The notes under the pieces: generated by a model
What the model was told of the DNA's origin: nothing
What the model saw: only the letters and a program-made list of their open reading frames with translations
Database searches by the model: none
Shown here: piece by piece, positions 1 to 10,843 of the stretch
Layout: every line of letters starts with the position of its first letter
How positions within the stretch are numbered: position 1 is the stretch's first letter
NCBI GenBank assembly: GCA_032622095.1
Contig: CP136061.1
Coordinates: 92,669,845-92,733,844 of the forward strand
Source: Siphonodentalium dalli
Lineage: Eukaryota; Mollusca; Scaphopoda; Gadilida; Siphonodentaliidae
Direction of reading: 5' to 3'
Length of the DNA: 64,000 nucleotides
Translations under genes and position numbers: made by a program

Positions 1-774
1 ACCGTAACGTAAGCGATAACGTTGCCGAAGGTTCATTTCGCGTAGGGCAATATCAGTAGCTCTATCAAGCGTTACGGGGTCGTCTTTGCGAAGCCTAAAT
101 TTATTACTAGAGTCGCGAATGCCGTCGGAAAAGAATGCTACTAATTGTGTTTGTACTGCTCTTGTATTAATTTCATCGGTAAACGCGTGTTTAGCGAGGG
201 TACGTATGCATTCTGCAAACATGGCAATTGTTTCCGTATGTCTCTGCCTAATGGCTCGTAATGAGGAAAGGGTCTGAGGCGAATCGGTTATGGAACTGAA
301 TAATGAACGTAATTGTGATTTCAGATCTGCCCAGGTGAACGTGAATTTTCCGTCTGTGTTATTTTCATTTATGAAGCGTTGAATAAATTCAGAAACCTGA
401 GATTTACATGTTTGAGCGGCAATTTTTATAATAGTCTCATCTTGTGCCGAAATCGCGTGGGAGTATTTTTCCACCGAATGGACCCATTGGGGAAAAGCGT
501 CAGGTTTGGCATCGAAGGGTTCAATAATGGAATTCATTCCCAAAAGTGCCGTTATTGTTGTTTGAGTTTTTAAACTGTCCGTCTGATCGCGGATATAATT
601 AGTGAAATGGCTAATTTCATGGGTAAGCCGTGACAATAGTAAGTTTTGAGTATCTTTGCCCATTTCATTAGTAATGTCTGTGTGGGGGGGGGGTCTTGCG
701 GTTGATCGGTCCGTTTCCCGGTAACTTTGGCTTGGATGAAAATAATCGCTGCTCTGCGGAGGTGGTGACTCCAT
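1..774 (-). CDS. gag: LTR-retrotransposon Gag polyprotein, N-terminal 258 codons (truncated by window edge)
   Basis: An uninterrupted reading frame runs from an ATG at 774 down to base 1 on the minus strand, 258 codons with no stop, so the gene continues to the left. The first ~37 residues are Pro/Ser/Thr-rich and low in complexity. From about residue 40 the protein is mostly helical in character. A segment with P86, F87, F94 and W97 (pattern P-F-D...F..W) begins a capsid-like region, followed by FTFTWADLKSQL near 144-155, an arginine-rich helix, and a stretch near 212-245 with the pattern F..GI.D......R....P.TL..A, which resembles the C-terminal half of Ty3/gypsy-type capsids. Gag forms the element's particle and packages its RNA. 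A 10-G tract at 684-693 encodes prolines and is in frame as read. The zinc knuckle, protease and reverse transcriptase would lie outside the window. Clade (Ty3/gypsy or BEL) is not decided. The Gag call is inferred from pattern; the open frame is seen directly. Confidence 0.72.
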   Translation of the reverse strand, partial: MESPPPQSSDYFHPSQSYRETDRSTARPPPHTDITNEMGKDTQNLLLSRLTHEISHFTNYIRDQTDSLKTQTTITALLGMNSIIEPFDAKPDAFPQWVHSVEKYSHAISAQDETIIKIAAQTCKSQVSEFIQRFINENNTDGKFTFTWADLKSQLRSLFSSITDSPQTLSSLRAIRQRHTETIAMFAECIRTLAKHAFTDEINTRAVQTQLVAFFSDGIRDSSNKFRLRKDDPVTLDRATDIALREMNLRQRYRLRYG

Positions 775-2057
775 TATGAGTAAAAAAAATACTAAAAAAT
801 AGGGAGTGTGCAATTTGACAGCAAATGTGAAAGAAAAGATGGTCACTCACCAGTTTCCAAGAAGAATAATGTGCACGAATCTGTGATGATAAATGGGTAG
901 GCGATGTACAGAATGTTCTTGTAGTGTTTGTTGGAAACAGAAGGGTGTCGAAATCAGATGTTAATGTTTATATATAGCTGGATCTGGTCTGCAAGAGGCG
1001 TGAGTAATGTTTCTAGCTGGATACACGATGTGAGCTGGTTGTATGAGAACAATGTGTCCAAAATGTTGATTCGTCTATGTCAGAAAGGTATGGTATGTGG
1101 TCCTGTGTGTCCAAAGGGTTGGGTCGTCGATGTCAGATGAGTATGGTATGCGGTCCTGTGTGTCCGAAGGGTTGGTACGCGGTACTGTGTGTCCGAAGGG
1201 TTGGTATGCGGTCCTGTGTGCCCAAAGGGTTGAGTTGTGATTGTCCGATGCAGTGGTCTAGTGTGTGAGGCTGTCTCTCTGTGGCTGGTGTGTAAGGCTG
1301 TATCCCCGTGGTTGAGTAGCGGTTTGAGATTGTTTCTGCTTTGTTGTGATCGTTTAGTGGCCGAGACTTCAAGTTGGGTGGTGAGACGTAGAGCTGTTCA
1401 CGGTACCATTAATACTATGTGAGGTAATGAACACATAGATATCTCGTGAATAAGATAAGCAGTGTATATAAATATGATGATCAAGAGTCGCCGCGAAGTG
1501 AGGTCCCCGAATGGGTGATGCCTGGTGTGGGTGATGCCTGGAGAGGTATACTAACCTCGAGATGAGATGAGTCTAGTGAAAGCATGACGTGATGGGATGT
1601 GGTTGTTTCTTATATACTATTTGGGATGCATATTAGATGAGGCGTTTGGCAATACACATCGGGATTGGTTCCTCCGTTATGGGCATTTCCCTTGACCATA
1701 TTTGGGAGCCATCTTCATTGTGTGTATGTCTTCGCTGGGAGTAAGACGTGTGAGGTTTTGTTAAGAACCGAACACGAATATCTGAGTTTGGGGTTTTATA
1801 TATTGGGACATTCGTATAGTTTGAATCAAATTGTGAGATTATAATGGGTCGTTATCTCACAGTACGGATCTCACGAACTTCCAAACAAATTAAATTCCGA
1901 AATATTGTTGGCGGTACATAAGTTTATTTTAGATAGTGGCCGTTTCTCATTCAAATGAAGATCAATTCAGGTGACGCGGCTAGATTCCATTATCATTAAC
2001 CGATGTTCTCCTCCGTGGTCGTGACGCATTCGTGCAAGTGATGTCCCCACTGAACGG
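775..2057. other. Leader and possible LTR region upstream of gag; boundaries not found
   Basis: This stretch lies 5' of the minus-strand gag and should hold its leader, primer-binding site and 5' LTR if the element is intact. I could not identify a convincing primer-binding site or a TG...CA-bounded LTR, because the second LTR is outside the window. A 29-bp minisatellite lies inside it. No other coding signal was seen. Confidence 0.3.
1085..1236. repeat. 29-bp minisatellite, about four copies
   Basis: A unit containing GTCCTGTGTGTCCRAAGGGTT recurs; GTCCGAAGGG-type cores start at 1162, 1191 and 1220 (spacing 29 bp), and an earlier divergent copy has its core at 1109. It lies where an LTR or leader of the neighbouring retroelement might be. 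Confidence 0.75.
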
Positions 2058-2100
2058 ATGTTGTTGTGTTGTTTCATATCGAATGTATGTTGTTTCAAAC

Positions 2101-2184
2101 CTCTCTCTCTCACCCACTTAATATATGTCTCTCTCTACTTCACTCGCTCTCTCTCTCTTTCGCGCTCTCTCTCTCACCCCACCC
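2101..2184. repeat. CT-rich microsatellite tract
   Basis: Imperfect (CT)n interrupted by CACCCA and CGCG groups. It is simple sequence, and the short open frames through it are artefacts of composition. Confidence 0.85.
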
Positions 2185-3044
2185 TTAACTTCTGTATTAC
2201 AATGTTATACCCATATCTCAATCCTAACCATGTAAATATATTCCAATCAAACAAGACTATAAGTGTATCCCGTCTGCTTTATCTCAAGTGATATTTCTGT
2301 CACTTGAGGTAACATTTGTTCCACGAGGAGAGGACTTTAAAAAGCATTTTGCTTGTTGTCCAATCCTCTTCCTAAATCTCTATGTATCTACATGTGTATT
2401 TTGTTTGTGTGATATGTTTGATTTTTTAAATAAATATTGTTTACACCAACAGTACGGTCAGTACGAAAAGGGCGATTTGTTACTTTGTGATCAGTCTCTT
2501 TGAAAACCCAACGAAAATCGTATTGGACACGCATCCGATAGGATATTCGTCGGCGTTGCAAAGATACTGTGTGTGATCGTGACAGCTAGCTGTCGAGAAT
2601 GTCAGTGGTCCGGACTCATATCATACCTAGTTAGTTTAATTACGCCTTTTGTATCATTATCTCGCGTGCCAAGAAAACGATTCCATTTGCAAGACAAAAG
2701 GTAGTGCCACGCGACACGTGACATTGCGTGCGGAAGACGCCAAGAATCAATTATCGTTATCCGTTTGAAGAGACATATGATTGCTGGCATGGTCTGAGTG
2801 CACACATATCTCAACATTGTGGATCTCAGTAGAGTTTTGCTTTACGTGACACATGCAGTTAAGATAAAATTGCTAAGCTATCAAATTGTATTTTTGCATT
2901 AGATAAAACCGTTGTCCGTCTAGTGAGATATCGATATCTCAGTCGTATCCATCATTAAAAGTGATTCGGTACTAGATGGGTTAACATCGCTCCGCCACAT
3001 TGAAAAGTTTAAAAATGTAATTTGTGATCAATTAAATGTTTTGT
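2185..3044. other. Intergenic, nothing identified
   Basis: AT-rich sequence. No frame with protein-family character, no long repeat and no palindrome was recognised. Confidence 0.5.
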
Positions 3045-3505
3045 TAAACATACTATATGACGTTAGCCCCTTTATTCCTCAACCAATCTGTCTGAAACAT
3101 GGAACTAGTTTTATATGCACAAGCTCATTATCATGGCTGTGCTTGGGTATACAATTTGCACTTTTAATCTTCTTTCTAGTTGGGTTATATATATTAGGCC
3201 AACTGAGCGGAGCATATAATAAACATAATATCTTAACTGTTTGGTTGAATATGGTAAATATGGCATTCGTGATTCATTTTGTTTTGGTCTTCCCTCATGA
3301 GATAATTCCCATATCCAAACAAACAGTTCAGATATTCTGTGTATTATATACTACGCTCAGTTGGCACATGGCTCAACTCGAAAGAAGATTAAAAAGTGCA
3401 AATGTTTATACCCACGCACAGCCAAGATTGTGCATATACAAATAGTTCCATTTTTCAGACATATTGGTTGAGGAATAAAGGGGCTTACGTCATAGTATGG
3501 GTTTA
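3045..3505. mobile_element. Foldback MITE with ~135-bp inverted arms
   Basis: The left arm (about 3047-3180) and right arm (about 3365-3500) are inverted copies: both read TGACGT(A/T)AGCCCCTTTATTC from their outer ends, continue through CAACCAATCTGTCTGAAA, and stay alignable to a CTTCTTTC motif. The spacer is ~185 bp. No transposase frame is present, so this would be a non-autonomous element. The target duplication is unclear because the ends degrade in TAAAC. The two open frames over it are mirror translations of the same arms, not genes. Confidence 0.85.
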
Positions 3506-4366
3506 TTGATATATTTTCGCCCCCGGAACCGGCTCGCGGGTGTATCAAACGTAAGAATATATTGAGGCTACGAAACGACAAAACGGGCACTAATATACCA
3601 GAAGTATGTGGTGAAAAAAATATTAACCTTGATCTTATATTCATTATCGATACTTCGCCAAGCACATAACGAAACTGTTACAGTTGTTTCTCAACAAACA
3701 CCGCTGAACGTCAATTAAGTTCAAGTAGTGTTGTGTGAATATGCCTTTCATAATATTGTTCAATATCATGATCTTTTCCGATGTTTAATATCAAGTTTTG
3801 ATTAAACTAATTGGACATTGATTGGCAACGATATACTGTAGTAGTAATGTTTATGTACCTGTAACTGTAGCTTCGATATGATAAATTTCGGTATTGGGTA
3901 GTTAACCTTTTCGCTGCTAACAGACGTTATGACGTCGTGTGCTGGGTTGTTGAGGTAACTGCCATTTTTCAGTGGAAAAATATAACGGGAATATCACAAG
4001 AACCACAAAACTGACTCAGTTGGAATGCTATTATCGTTCAAAATCTTAGAACATCATACACTGTTTGAAACTTCAAGATACAGTTATTCCGATGCACCAA
4101 TCTCTGAGTTCCAGTTATGATTAATGGTCTACTGCTAGTGTGCTGAAGAAGGTCCGTAGCACCTATGGACCATATAGCACACGACGTGCACTTTTACGTT
4201 CGTAATAGTTACGGACGTCATAGCAGCGAAGAGGTTAATATCAATGCCAATAAGAGCAAAGTCGATCAAGTTTTAACTACACTTGTTTATGATAGTTATT
4301 TTACAGACTTTTATCAAATTTATCTTATTTCACAAGAACCCATGCAGTTCGAATGCCCGGGTCCCT
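3506..4366. other. Intergenic, nothing identified
   Basis: AT-rich DNA without recognisable coding or repeated structure. Confidence 0.45.
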
Positions 4367-4398
4367 TTAACCCTTTACCCAACAGAACGGCCCTGTGA

Positions 4399-4463
4399 CA
4401 ATGCATTCTCTTATATATGCGAGTCGACCATAGGTCGCCTCGCATATATAAGAGAATGCATTG
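4399..4463 (+). repeat. Hairpin module copy 1
   Basis: Near-perfect palindrome with arm CAATGCATTCTCTTATATAT, a GCGAG step and a centre CGACC-ATA-GGTCG. It is preceded by CCCTGTGA and followed by CTTAACA. Confidence 0.95.
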
Positions 4464-4598
4464 GCTTAACACATATTTAAAATGATAAAATTGTCAAAGA
4501 ATGTAGAAAAATATTATAAAAATTGTTAAAAAATGTAAGAAAAAATTATAAAATTGTTAAAGAATGTAAGAAAAAATGGTAAACAGTGTTTTTTTAGG

Positions 4599-4665
4599 CC
4601 ATTGCATTCTCTTATATATGCGAGGCGACCTATGATCGACTCGCATATATAAGAGAATTCATTGG
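4599..4665 (-). repeat. Hairpin module copy 2 (inverted)
   Basis: Same module as at 4399 in reverse orientation (centre GGCGACCTATGATCGAC), with point changes in both arm ends. It is followed by TACAGGG, the mirror of the CCCTGTG flank. Confidence 0.93.
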
Positions 4666-4819
4666 TACAGGGCATAACTGTAACCATCACAATGTGGTCA
4701 ATGAACCGGTTCCAATGATATCCATATATGTATGGTTTTATTGAGACAGACAGAAGATATTTTAGGCTGTTGAAGCTTTATTTGGGCGTTTTTGGCCGTT
4801 TTGTTGGGTAAAGGGTTAA

Positions 4820-6106
4820 ACTTATGATTAGGTAGAGTAATCATTTGAGATAACTCGATGAATGATGTTTTAAATACAGATCATACACGCGACAACAGAG
4901 TGGTTTCGCATGTTAATGGTGTGCGCATGACAAGGTCGTTCTTAGCCGCGTTATGTATTTATACATGTACATGCACAATATAGGTGTAATGTATTAGATG
5001 ATAATTGATAAAGGCATCGACTATGAATACTGTTTCAATAAGTGTTAATATAGTCATGTAATAACCCATATTTGCGTTCACAAGACTGAGAATCGTGTCA
5101 GTAACAGTGGATATAAGATTGCAGAAATAACATGAGTGCCAGAATTTCCAACTGCAACCCCTCGAATCGGGGGGGGGGTCGAAAAAAAAAATTCAGGCAC
5201 GTATGCTGATTTTTACCTTTCGACCCTTGTTGGGACCCACCCACACCTGCGTCCAATTTCTTTTCCGTTTTCGGCAGTTTTCTCCGACCATTTTTGGACA
5301 CCCACCCCCTTATTAAAAACTAAAACAGAGATTTGCGGGGGAAATTCACTGTAAACAGCTGTATATGAATTTATGTGCATACTATTTGTCATGGATGTTA
5401 GCATTAACATGTAAATAGGAACGAGTCATTTTGGTATAATTCGGCCAAAGAAAAACCAGCACTTCAAATTGGATTTCAAAATTTGCAACAAAATACAACA
5501 CGATGACTGCCTGCAGTCAGTTTAGCAGTTATAATTACATTATTTCTCTTATTCTAAGGTGTTTAAATCCAAAATCATTGCAAAAAATAGTCAAAAAAGT
5601 TGCAGGAAATCTTTTTTTGAGTTGCAGCAAAAATGTATTGTTGGTCCCATCGACCACCCACCCTGGTATACGTGCCCGGGAAAAAAATCCCACCCCCGAT
5701 TCGTTTCCCATTTGCCCGAGTTGAAAAGTATACTGAGTTTGGGTATATTTGGGTTTCTATAGAAGTACATGTTAGGTGTACGTATTGCAACCCATGGCAG
5801 TTAAAACGGTATGAAATAGTTTCCTATTTCTGAGATGCACAGAGTACATTTCCTGTCCGAATAGTCATTGCTTGTCCAAGATCCTCTTTCAGTTGGGAGG
5901 TAATAATTTCAAGCCATAAACCAGACTAAGGTCTTAAATGATACGATTTTCATGGATCGAAAGGAATTTCTCAACCCGAAATTAGTCTTCAGGGTCCTAT
6001 AATAAGCGAATGTTGTTGAATTAGATCTACATGAATAGACACGAAATGCCCATTATGTGGCGAATATGTCTGTGGGGAATACCATTTTGTTGTTTTGTGT
6101 ACAGAA
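4820..6106. other. Intergenic with poly-G/poly-A and C-rich patches
   Basis: Contains a G9-A9 run near 5170-5190 and two C-rich patches (5220-5340 and 5640-5710) in otherwise AT-rich sequence. No gene or family-level repeat was recognised. The overlapping short frames on both strands follow from composition. Confidence 0.4.
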
Positions 6107-6564
6107 CTTAAAGACACAGGTGGCATTCGTTGCAGAAATATTCACATTTGTTCAAATCGTCATATGCCAAAGTTAATCAGCGCGTAAATAGTATATTGTC
6201 GTAAAGGCGTACCATAGTGTACGTAAACAAGATCACAAGACAGCGCAATTATATTGGTTAATCACACACATATGCTATAAATGCTCTTTATTATTTCCAT
6301 ATCAGGAAAACAGTAACAATTAACGCTCTGTATGTTTACCATATCCGGATATAAACAAAAGCCAGGTTATGTAACGTTTTTTGCTTTCGTTTACATAACA
6401 AAGGAAAAACTTTTGACAATAGCATACTGTTTATGCCATATTTCTGATTGGTATAAGAACAAAGTCTGTCTATATTTTAGTATTCTTTCTGTTTATAGCG
6501 GTTTTTTACGGAGTTGAATATTTTAACAGCATACCAATCGCCAACGCCGCCCGTATCTTTAAAG
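6107..6564. mobile_element. TIR element family A, copy 1 (MITE-like)
   Basis: Alignable over nearly its whole length to 27393-27916 on the same strand: shared blocks include GGTGGC(A/G)TTCGTTGCAGAA, GCGCGTAAATAGTATATTGT and GCAATTATATTGGTTAATCA. The outer ends CTTAAAGACACAGGTGGC and GCCGCCCGTATCTTTAAAG form an imperfect TIR of about 20 bp. No coding capacity. Confidence 0.75.
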
Positions 6565-6894
6565 ACTGCGAGAAATATATTTCCCGAAGTATTGCTAGGA
6601 AAATCCTAACAAAAATAAATTCCACAAATTGTCGCTGCTAAATATTAGTATGTTGAAAAGAGTGAGCATTTTCTTAAAATTGGCGTTATATTATATTATA
6701 CTATATATATATAAAATAAAATATATATGACATATATACCATTCAAGAACATATTCTTGAATGTATTAGCTTTATTTGCCTTTATTATTAATACCATATA
6801 CAATATGACGGAAGAATTTATTGATGCACCTACATGTTACGAATTGTTTTTTTTTTGTATATATATATCTATATTTGCGAATGTATGTCTGTCT

Positions 6895-8560
6895 GTCTGT
6901 ATGTATTCTATAGAAATTCACAGGGGACCACCTAGATGGCACAAAAGGGGTATAATATGGGTATCTTTTTACGAGAAAGATAATGGCGAGGGTTAGATGT
7001 TTCTAAAGTGACGTCGTTGTTGTCAGGGGCAGAAAAGGGGGAGGGGCAGAAAAACATTGTCGCCGATTGCCACCAAACATATATAATCATCCCCATAATA
7101 TGAGGAATCTAATGGTGTGGTTTAAATATGTTAAAAGTCGCACCGTTCGCGTCAGGGATGCATAGAAGGGGAGAGGGCACCAAAATTGATCAAAAATAAT
7201 TCCACCAAACTGATGCACATTCTTCTGAGATCTTCTCCGTGATACAAGGAATCTTATTGTTTGATTTAAAGACGCCACATTGGTGTCGTTGGGATGAGAG
7301 ATTTGGGCGGGGGAGGGGGTGAGTGGGTACTAAATCTGATAAGAATTGGTTTAGTCGCCGATTGCCATGAAACTTATACAAATTCACCCCCATGGTATGA
7401 GGTGTCTAATGGTGTGGCTTAAAGCTGTAAAAAGTCGCGTCATTCGAGTCAGGGGTGCACTGAAAGGGGGGGGGGGGGCACCAAACTCGATACACACTAT
7501 TTTTAGCGCCAATTTCCACCAAATCGATACACATTCTTATCCATGATATGAGGAATCTAATCGTGTGATTTTAAAGACGTCATATTGGTGCTGCTTTTGT
7601 GAGAGATGGGGTGGGGACTAAATTTGATAACAATTTGTTTAGTAGCGGATTAGCACCAAACTTACAAATAATAATCTCCATGATATCAGGAGTCTAATTG
7701 TGTGGTTTAAATATGTCAACAGTGGGGCCACTCGAGTCAGGGGTGCCTAGAGGGTGAGAGGGACACAAACATTGATAAACAATATGTTTAGCGCCGATTT
7801 CCACCTGATTTATACATATTCTTCTCCGTGATACGAATAATCTAATCGTGTGGTTTAAATGCGCCAAATTGGTGCCTTTTGGGTGAGAGATATGCAATGG
7901 TGGCCCTAAATTTGATACGAATTTGTATACTCGCCAATTTTCATAAATTGTTTATATATTCATCTATATAATTAGTCTAAGTGTGTGGTTTAAATGATGT
8001 CAAAAGTGGCGTCGCTTGACTCCGAAATATGGACGGGAGGGTCACCAAAAACTTATAAAAATATGTTTAATGCCAATTACCATCAAACTCATACTCGTTC
8101 TTCTCAAATGATATAATGAATCAAGTAAGATAATGGTGCGGATTAAACATTTTTAAAGTGACGTTGTTGGTGTCAGGGGAGGGGCTATTTTTAGCGCAGA
8201 TTTCGACCAAATTGATATATTCTTCTTCTCCGTGATACGAGGAATATAAACGTGTGATTTAAAGACGCGAAATTGGTGCCGTTCGGGTGAGGGATAGGGG
8301 AGTAATAACTATGATAAGAATTTGTTTAGTTTCCGATTACCATCAAACTTATATATAATCATCTCCATCACATAATGCATGCATGAGTCAAATAGACGTG
8401 GTTTCAATATAACAAAAGTGGCGCGGTCCAAGTCATGCATGAGGGGAGTTGCACCAAAGTTGATACAAATATATTTAGCACTGATTCCACCAAATTCTTG
8501 CACGTTCTTCTCTAATGATATGATGAATTAAATCACATTTGGGGTCGTTTGGGTCATGGG
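6895..8560. repeat. Old tandem array, ~145-bp half-units in ~290-bp dimers
   Basis: Blocks of the form CGCCGATT(G/T)CCACCAAA, then ATGATATGAGGAATCTAAT, then GTGTGGTTTAAA recur near 7055, 7355, 7500, 7640, 7795, 7925 and 8335. Alternating types (AAAGTCGC versus AAAGACGCCA) give a dimeric period near 290 bp. Copies are strongly diverged with G-run length changes. No conserved reading frame spans the units, so a decayed satellite is the simplest reading. Confidence 0.75.
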
Positions 8561-9989
8561 TGGCGAGAGGAGATTCACTAGCATTTATAAGATTGTTCAA
8601 TTCACCGATATCCAACACAGTTATATATAGTCATCATCCAGACCATCTCCATATCTTTCTAAGGAGTTTTCGGCATTCCAATTTCACAATCTCGACAGAC
8701 AGTGACCGAATTAAGTCACTTGAACAATTATATCTTCTCAACTGTCATATTCATATGGGGATGAAAATCAGGGCATTCCTATAATGATCTAGCAACACAG
8801 ATACATAGAGGAAAGCATTAAAAGTATATTTATATAAATCTGTTTAAGAGATACACATATTCATTCAAACTGAGGGACCTTGAATCGTCAGAGGATTGCA
8901 TATTAGAATGGCTAATGTATATATTATAACACGATTGAGTCTGTCCCATTCAACATAGTTTCCACAAAAAAAGTTACAATTTCCAAGAGATATGGAAATG
9001 TAGAGCAGGCCTGTTCAAAAATAGTGCTTACAGTGTTCAGTCAAATATGGTTACTTATGAGATAAAGGAAAACGCAGTCCGTTGCACATGACTTTTCAGG
9101 ATCCTCCAATAGTGACATCTGACAAGGGTATATCTGCCCGATACAGAGGATTTCTTTCATTTTTTAGAACAGACTCATCGCCTAACATAAACAACTCAAA
9201 ATCTCGCTGTGTCGGGCACATGTAGCGTCTACACATGCATAACATCATTTCTTTTAAATTGAAAATGATTAGCCAGTATATAGCACCAGAACAGAGGAGC
9301 ATCTGGACATATCTTTAAAACATCTGTATCTTCATGAAGATATGATAAACTAGATTAATTGATTGAGTGTTTGATACATCTTTATGTAAAGCACAATTGT
9401 CGTCTTTTATTTTTTCGAACTAATGTGTTTGTGATGTTCATGTTTCATGCTATAACGTCTGAAGTATACGCAGTTGTAAATAATTAATTACTTTTTTATT
9501 GGTGGGACGGATTAAACGCGATAAACAAAATGATAATCGCTCCGACCTGACAAGGTGAGCCACTACTGAAATTCCATGTGTAAGAATCATGTTTTGTGAA
9601 GCCAGTTGGATATATAATTTATGAGAATACGTGTAACACTTTGAGAGCATGAGTATTCTCTATTCCCAACAAATATCCACAGAGGGTTTCACATCACTTT
9701 AACCTGAGCAACGCCGGGTAACCCTGCTAGTATATGTATACGTTGTAGCATGTTGCAACTTCGATGTTGACTTTGCAAATAAACTCTTCAATTCAATTCA
9801 ATCCATCCACTGCTGTATATATTCGTCTTGTTGTCTCTGTGTTTACACAGTAACTAAATTTAACCCGATTATGTCTTGTTGTGGATTAGTTTTTGAGTAC
9901 ATAATGTCTCTCAGACGCGAAAGTAATTAGCAAACAGCAACTGCCCGTGAATATCGATGACCTAAAGCAAGTGACAAGCTTTTTAACAC
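8561..9989. other. Intergenic, nothing firm
   Basis: No gene found. A string GCAACGCCGGGTAACCCTGC followed by TAGT (about 9710-9733) resembles the CTAGT-type 3' end of some Helitrons, but the 5' end and hairpin spacing could not be confirmed. Confidence 0.35.
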
Positions 9990-10079
9990 GATGTGTCTGT
10001 TTGGCGAATGATGTGTCTGTTCGGCGATTGATGTGTCTGTTTGGCGAATGATGTGTCTGTTCGGCGATTGATGTGTCTG
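9990..10079. repeat. 20-bp minisatellite with 40-bp alternation
   Basis: GATGTGTCTGTTTGGCGAAT and GATGTGTCTGTTCGGCGATT alternate twice, then a partial fifth copy. The strict alternation gives a 40-bp higher-order unit. Confidence 0.93.
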
Positions 10080-10488
10080 GGTATATGAGTATCAAGCGAG
10101 ACCTCTGTGTGAAATAGCACGTATTATTCATGTGGGAATTTTACGATCATTAGTTAAATATAACAAGGATTTTATAGTATACGTTTTGACTAGCTAGTTA
10201 GACTACTGCGGACACGAATCAGTTACATAATATATCCACCGATTGATCATATTTGTTCCACATAGGAATGTCGCCGAGTTTATGGTTACACCGTTATCAG
10301 CTGGTATTACCATGTACGTCAAACAAACGTCCATGTTGGTGCTCGGCATACTAATTTATACCATGCGGTACGCAATTGATCGAATTCGCATGTACGTTTA
10401 GGCCACAATGGCTATGAACAGATATTTAGATTCTTCGTGTATTAAGCACAATATACAGTGGATTGGTTCCATTGCACTTTTCATATAA
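10080..10488. other. Intergenic, nothing identified
   Basis: No coding or repeat signal recognised. Confidence 0.45.
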
Positions 10489-10843
10489 GAGACCTTTCGC
10501 AAAATCACTATCACGTGTATGTATGTGATATATTGTCCTAGTAAGGTGGACACCGTCACATCTTACATACGATGGTTAATTGGTTGGACGGCATATGCCC
10601 CAAAATACACATATATTTGATGAACAAGTAATGTGTGTATCTTTCAGATCCCATGTTCTTATCCGTATGTTGTACATGATACCGATAATCTTAGAGAGAC
10701 CCCAAGATGGTCCGGTGACACATCCTTGGTATGTTTGCACGCATTTAAACTTAATAGGATGTATTTCTTCTCAGTTGAGAACCCCCCGTGCGTAAAGATC
10801 GAATGTTGGCCGTGAACGTAATCGTGATTTTGCGAAAGATCTC
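10489..10843. mobile_element. TIR element family B, copy 1
   Basis: Ends GAGACCTTTCGCAAAATCAC and GTGATTTTGCGAAAGATCTC are near-perfect inverted repeats. The 355-bp element aligns to 41987-42376 on the same strand through blocks such as GTCCTAGTAAGG, ATCGAATGTTGGCCGT and CGTGATTTTGCGAAAG. No coding capacity; non-autonomous DNA element of unknown superfamily. Confidence 0.82.

Larger units (their letters stand above)
4371..4815. mobile_element. piggyBac-like MITE carrying two hairpin modules
   Basis: Ends are CCCTTTACCCAACARAACGG and its inverted copy, flanked directly by TTAA at 4367-4370 and 4816-4819. TTAA target duplication and CCC-initial termini are hallmarks of the piggyBac superfamily; there is no transposase, so it is non-autonomous. 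Inside are two ~66-bp hairpins (4399-4463 and 4599-4665) in opposite orientation around an A/T-rich filler with repeated AAAATTGTTAAAGAATGTAAG. The same backbone in reverse orientation is at 54949-55340. Confidence 0.88.

Noticed and set aside
3041-3665. Two opposed frames sharing the segment DVSPFIPQPICLK
   Set aside because: Mirror translations of the inverted arms of the MITE at 3045-3505, not a conserved protein.
9700-9733. Helitron 3' terminus (CTAGT after a GC-rich stretch)
   Set aside because: No clear stem-loop at the right spacing and no 5' TC end found; kept only as a note in the intergenic entry.
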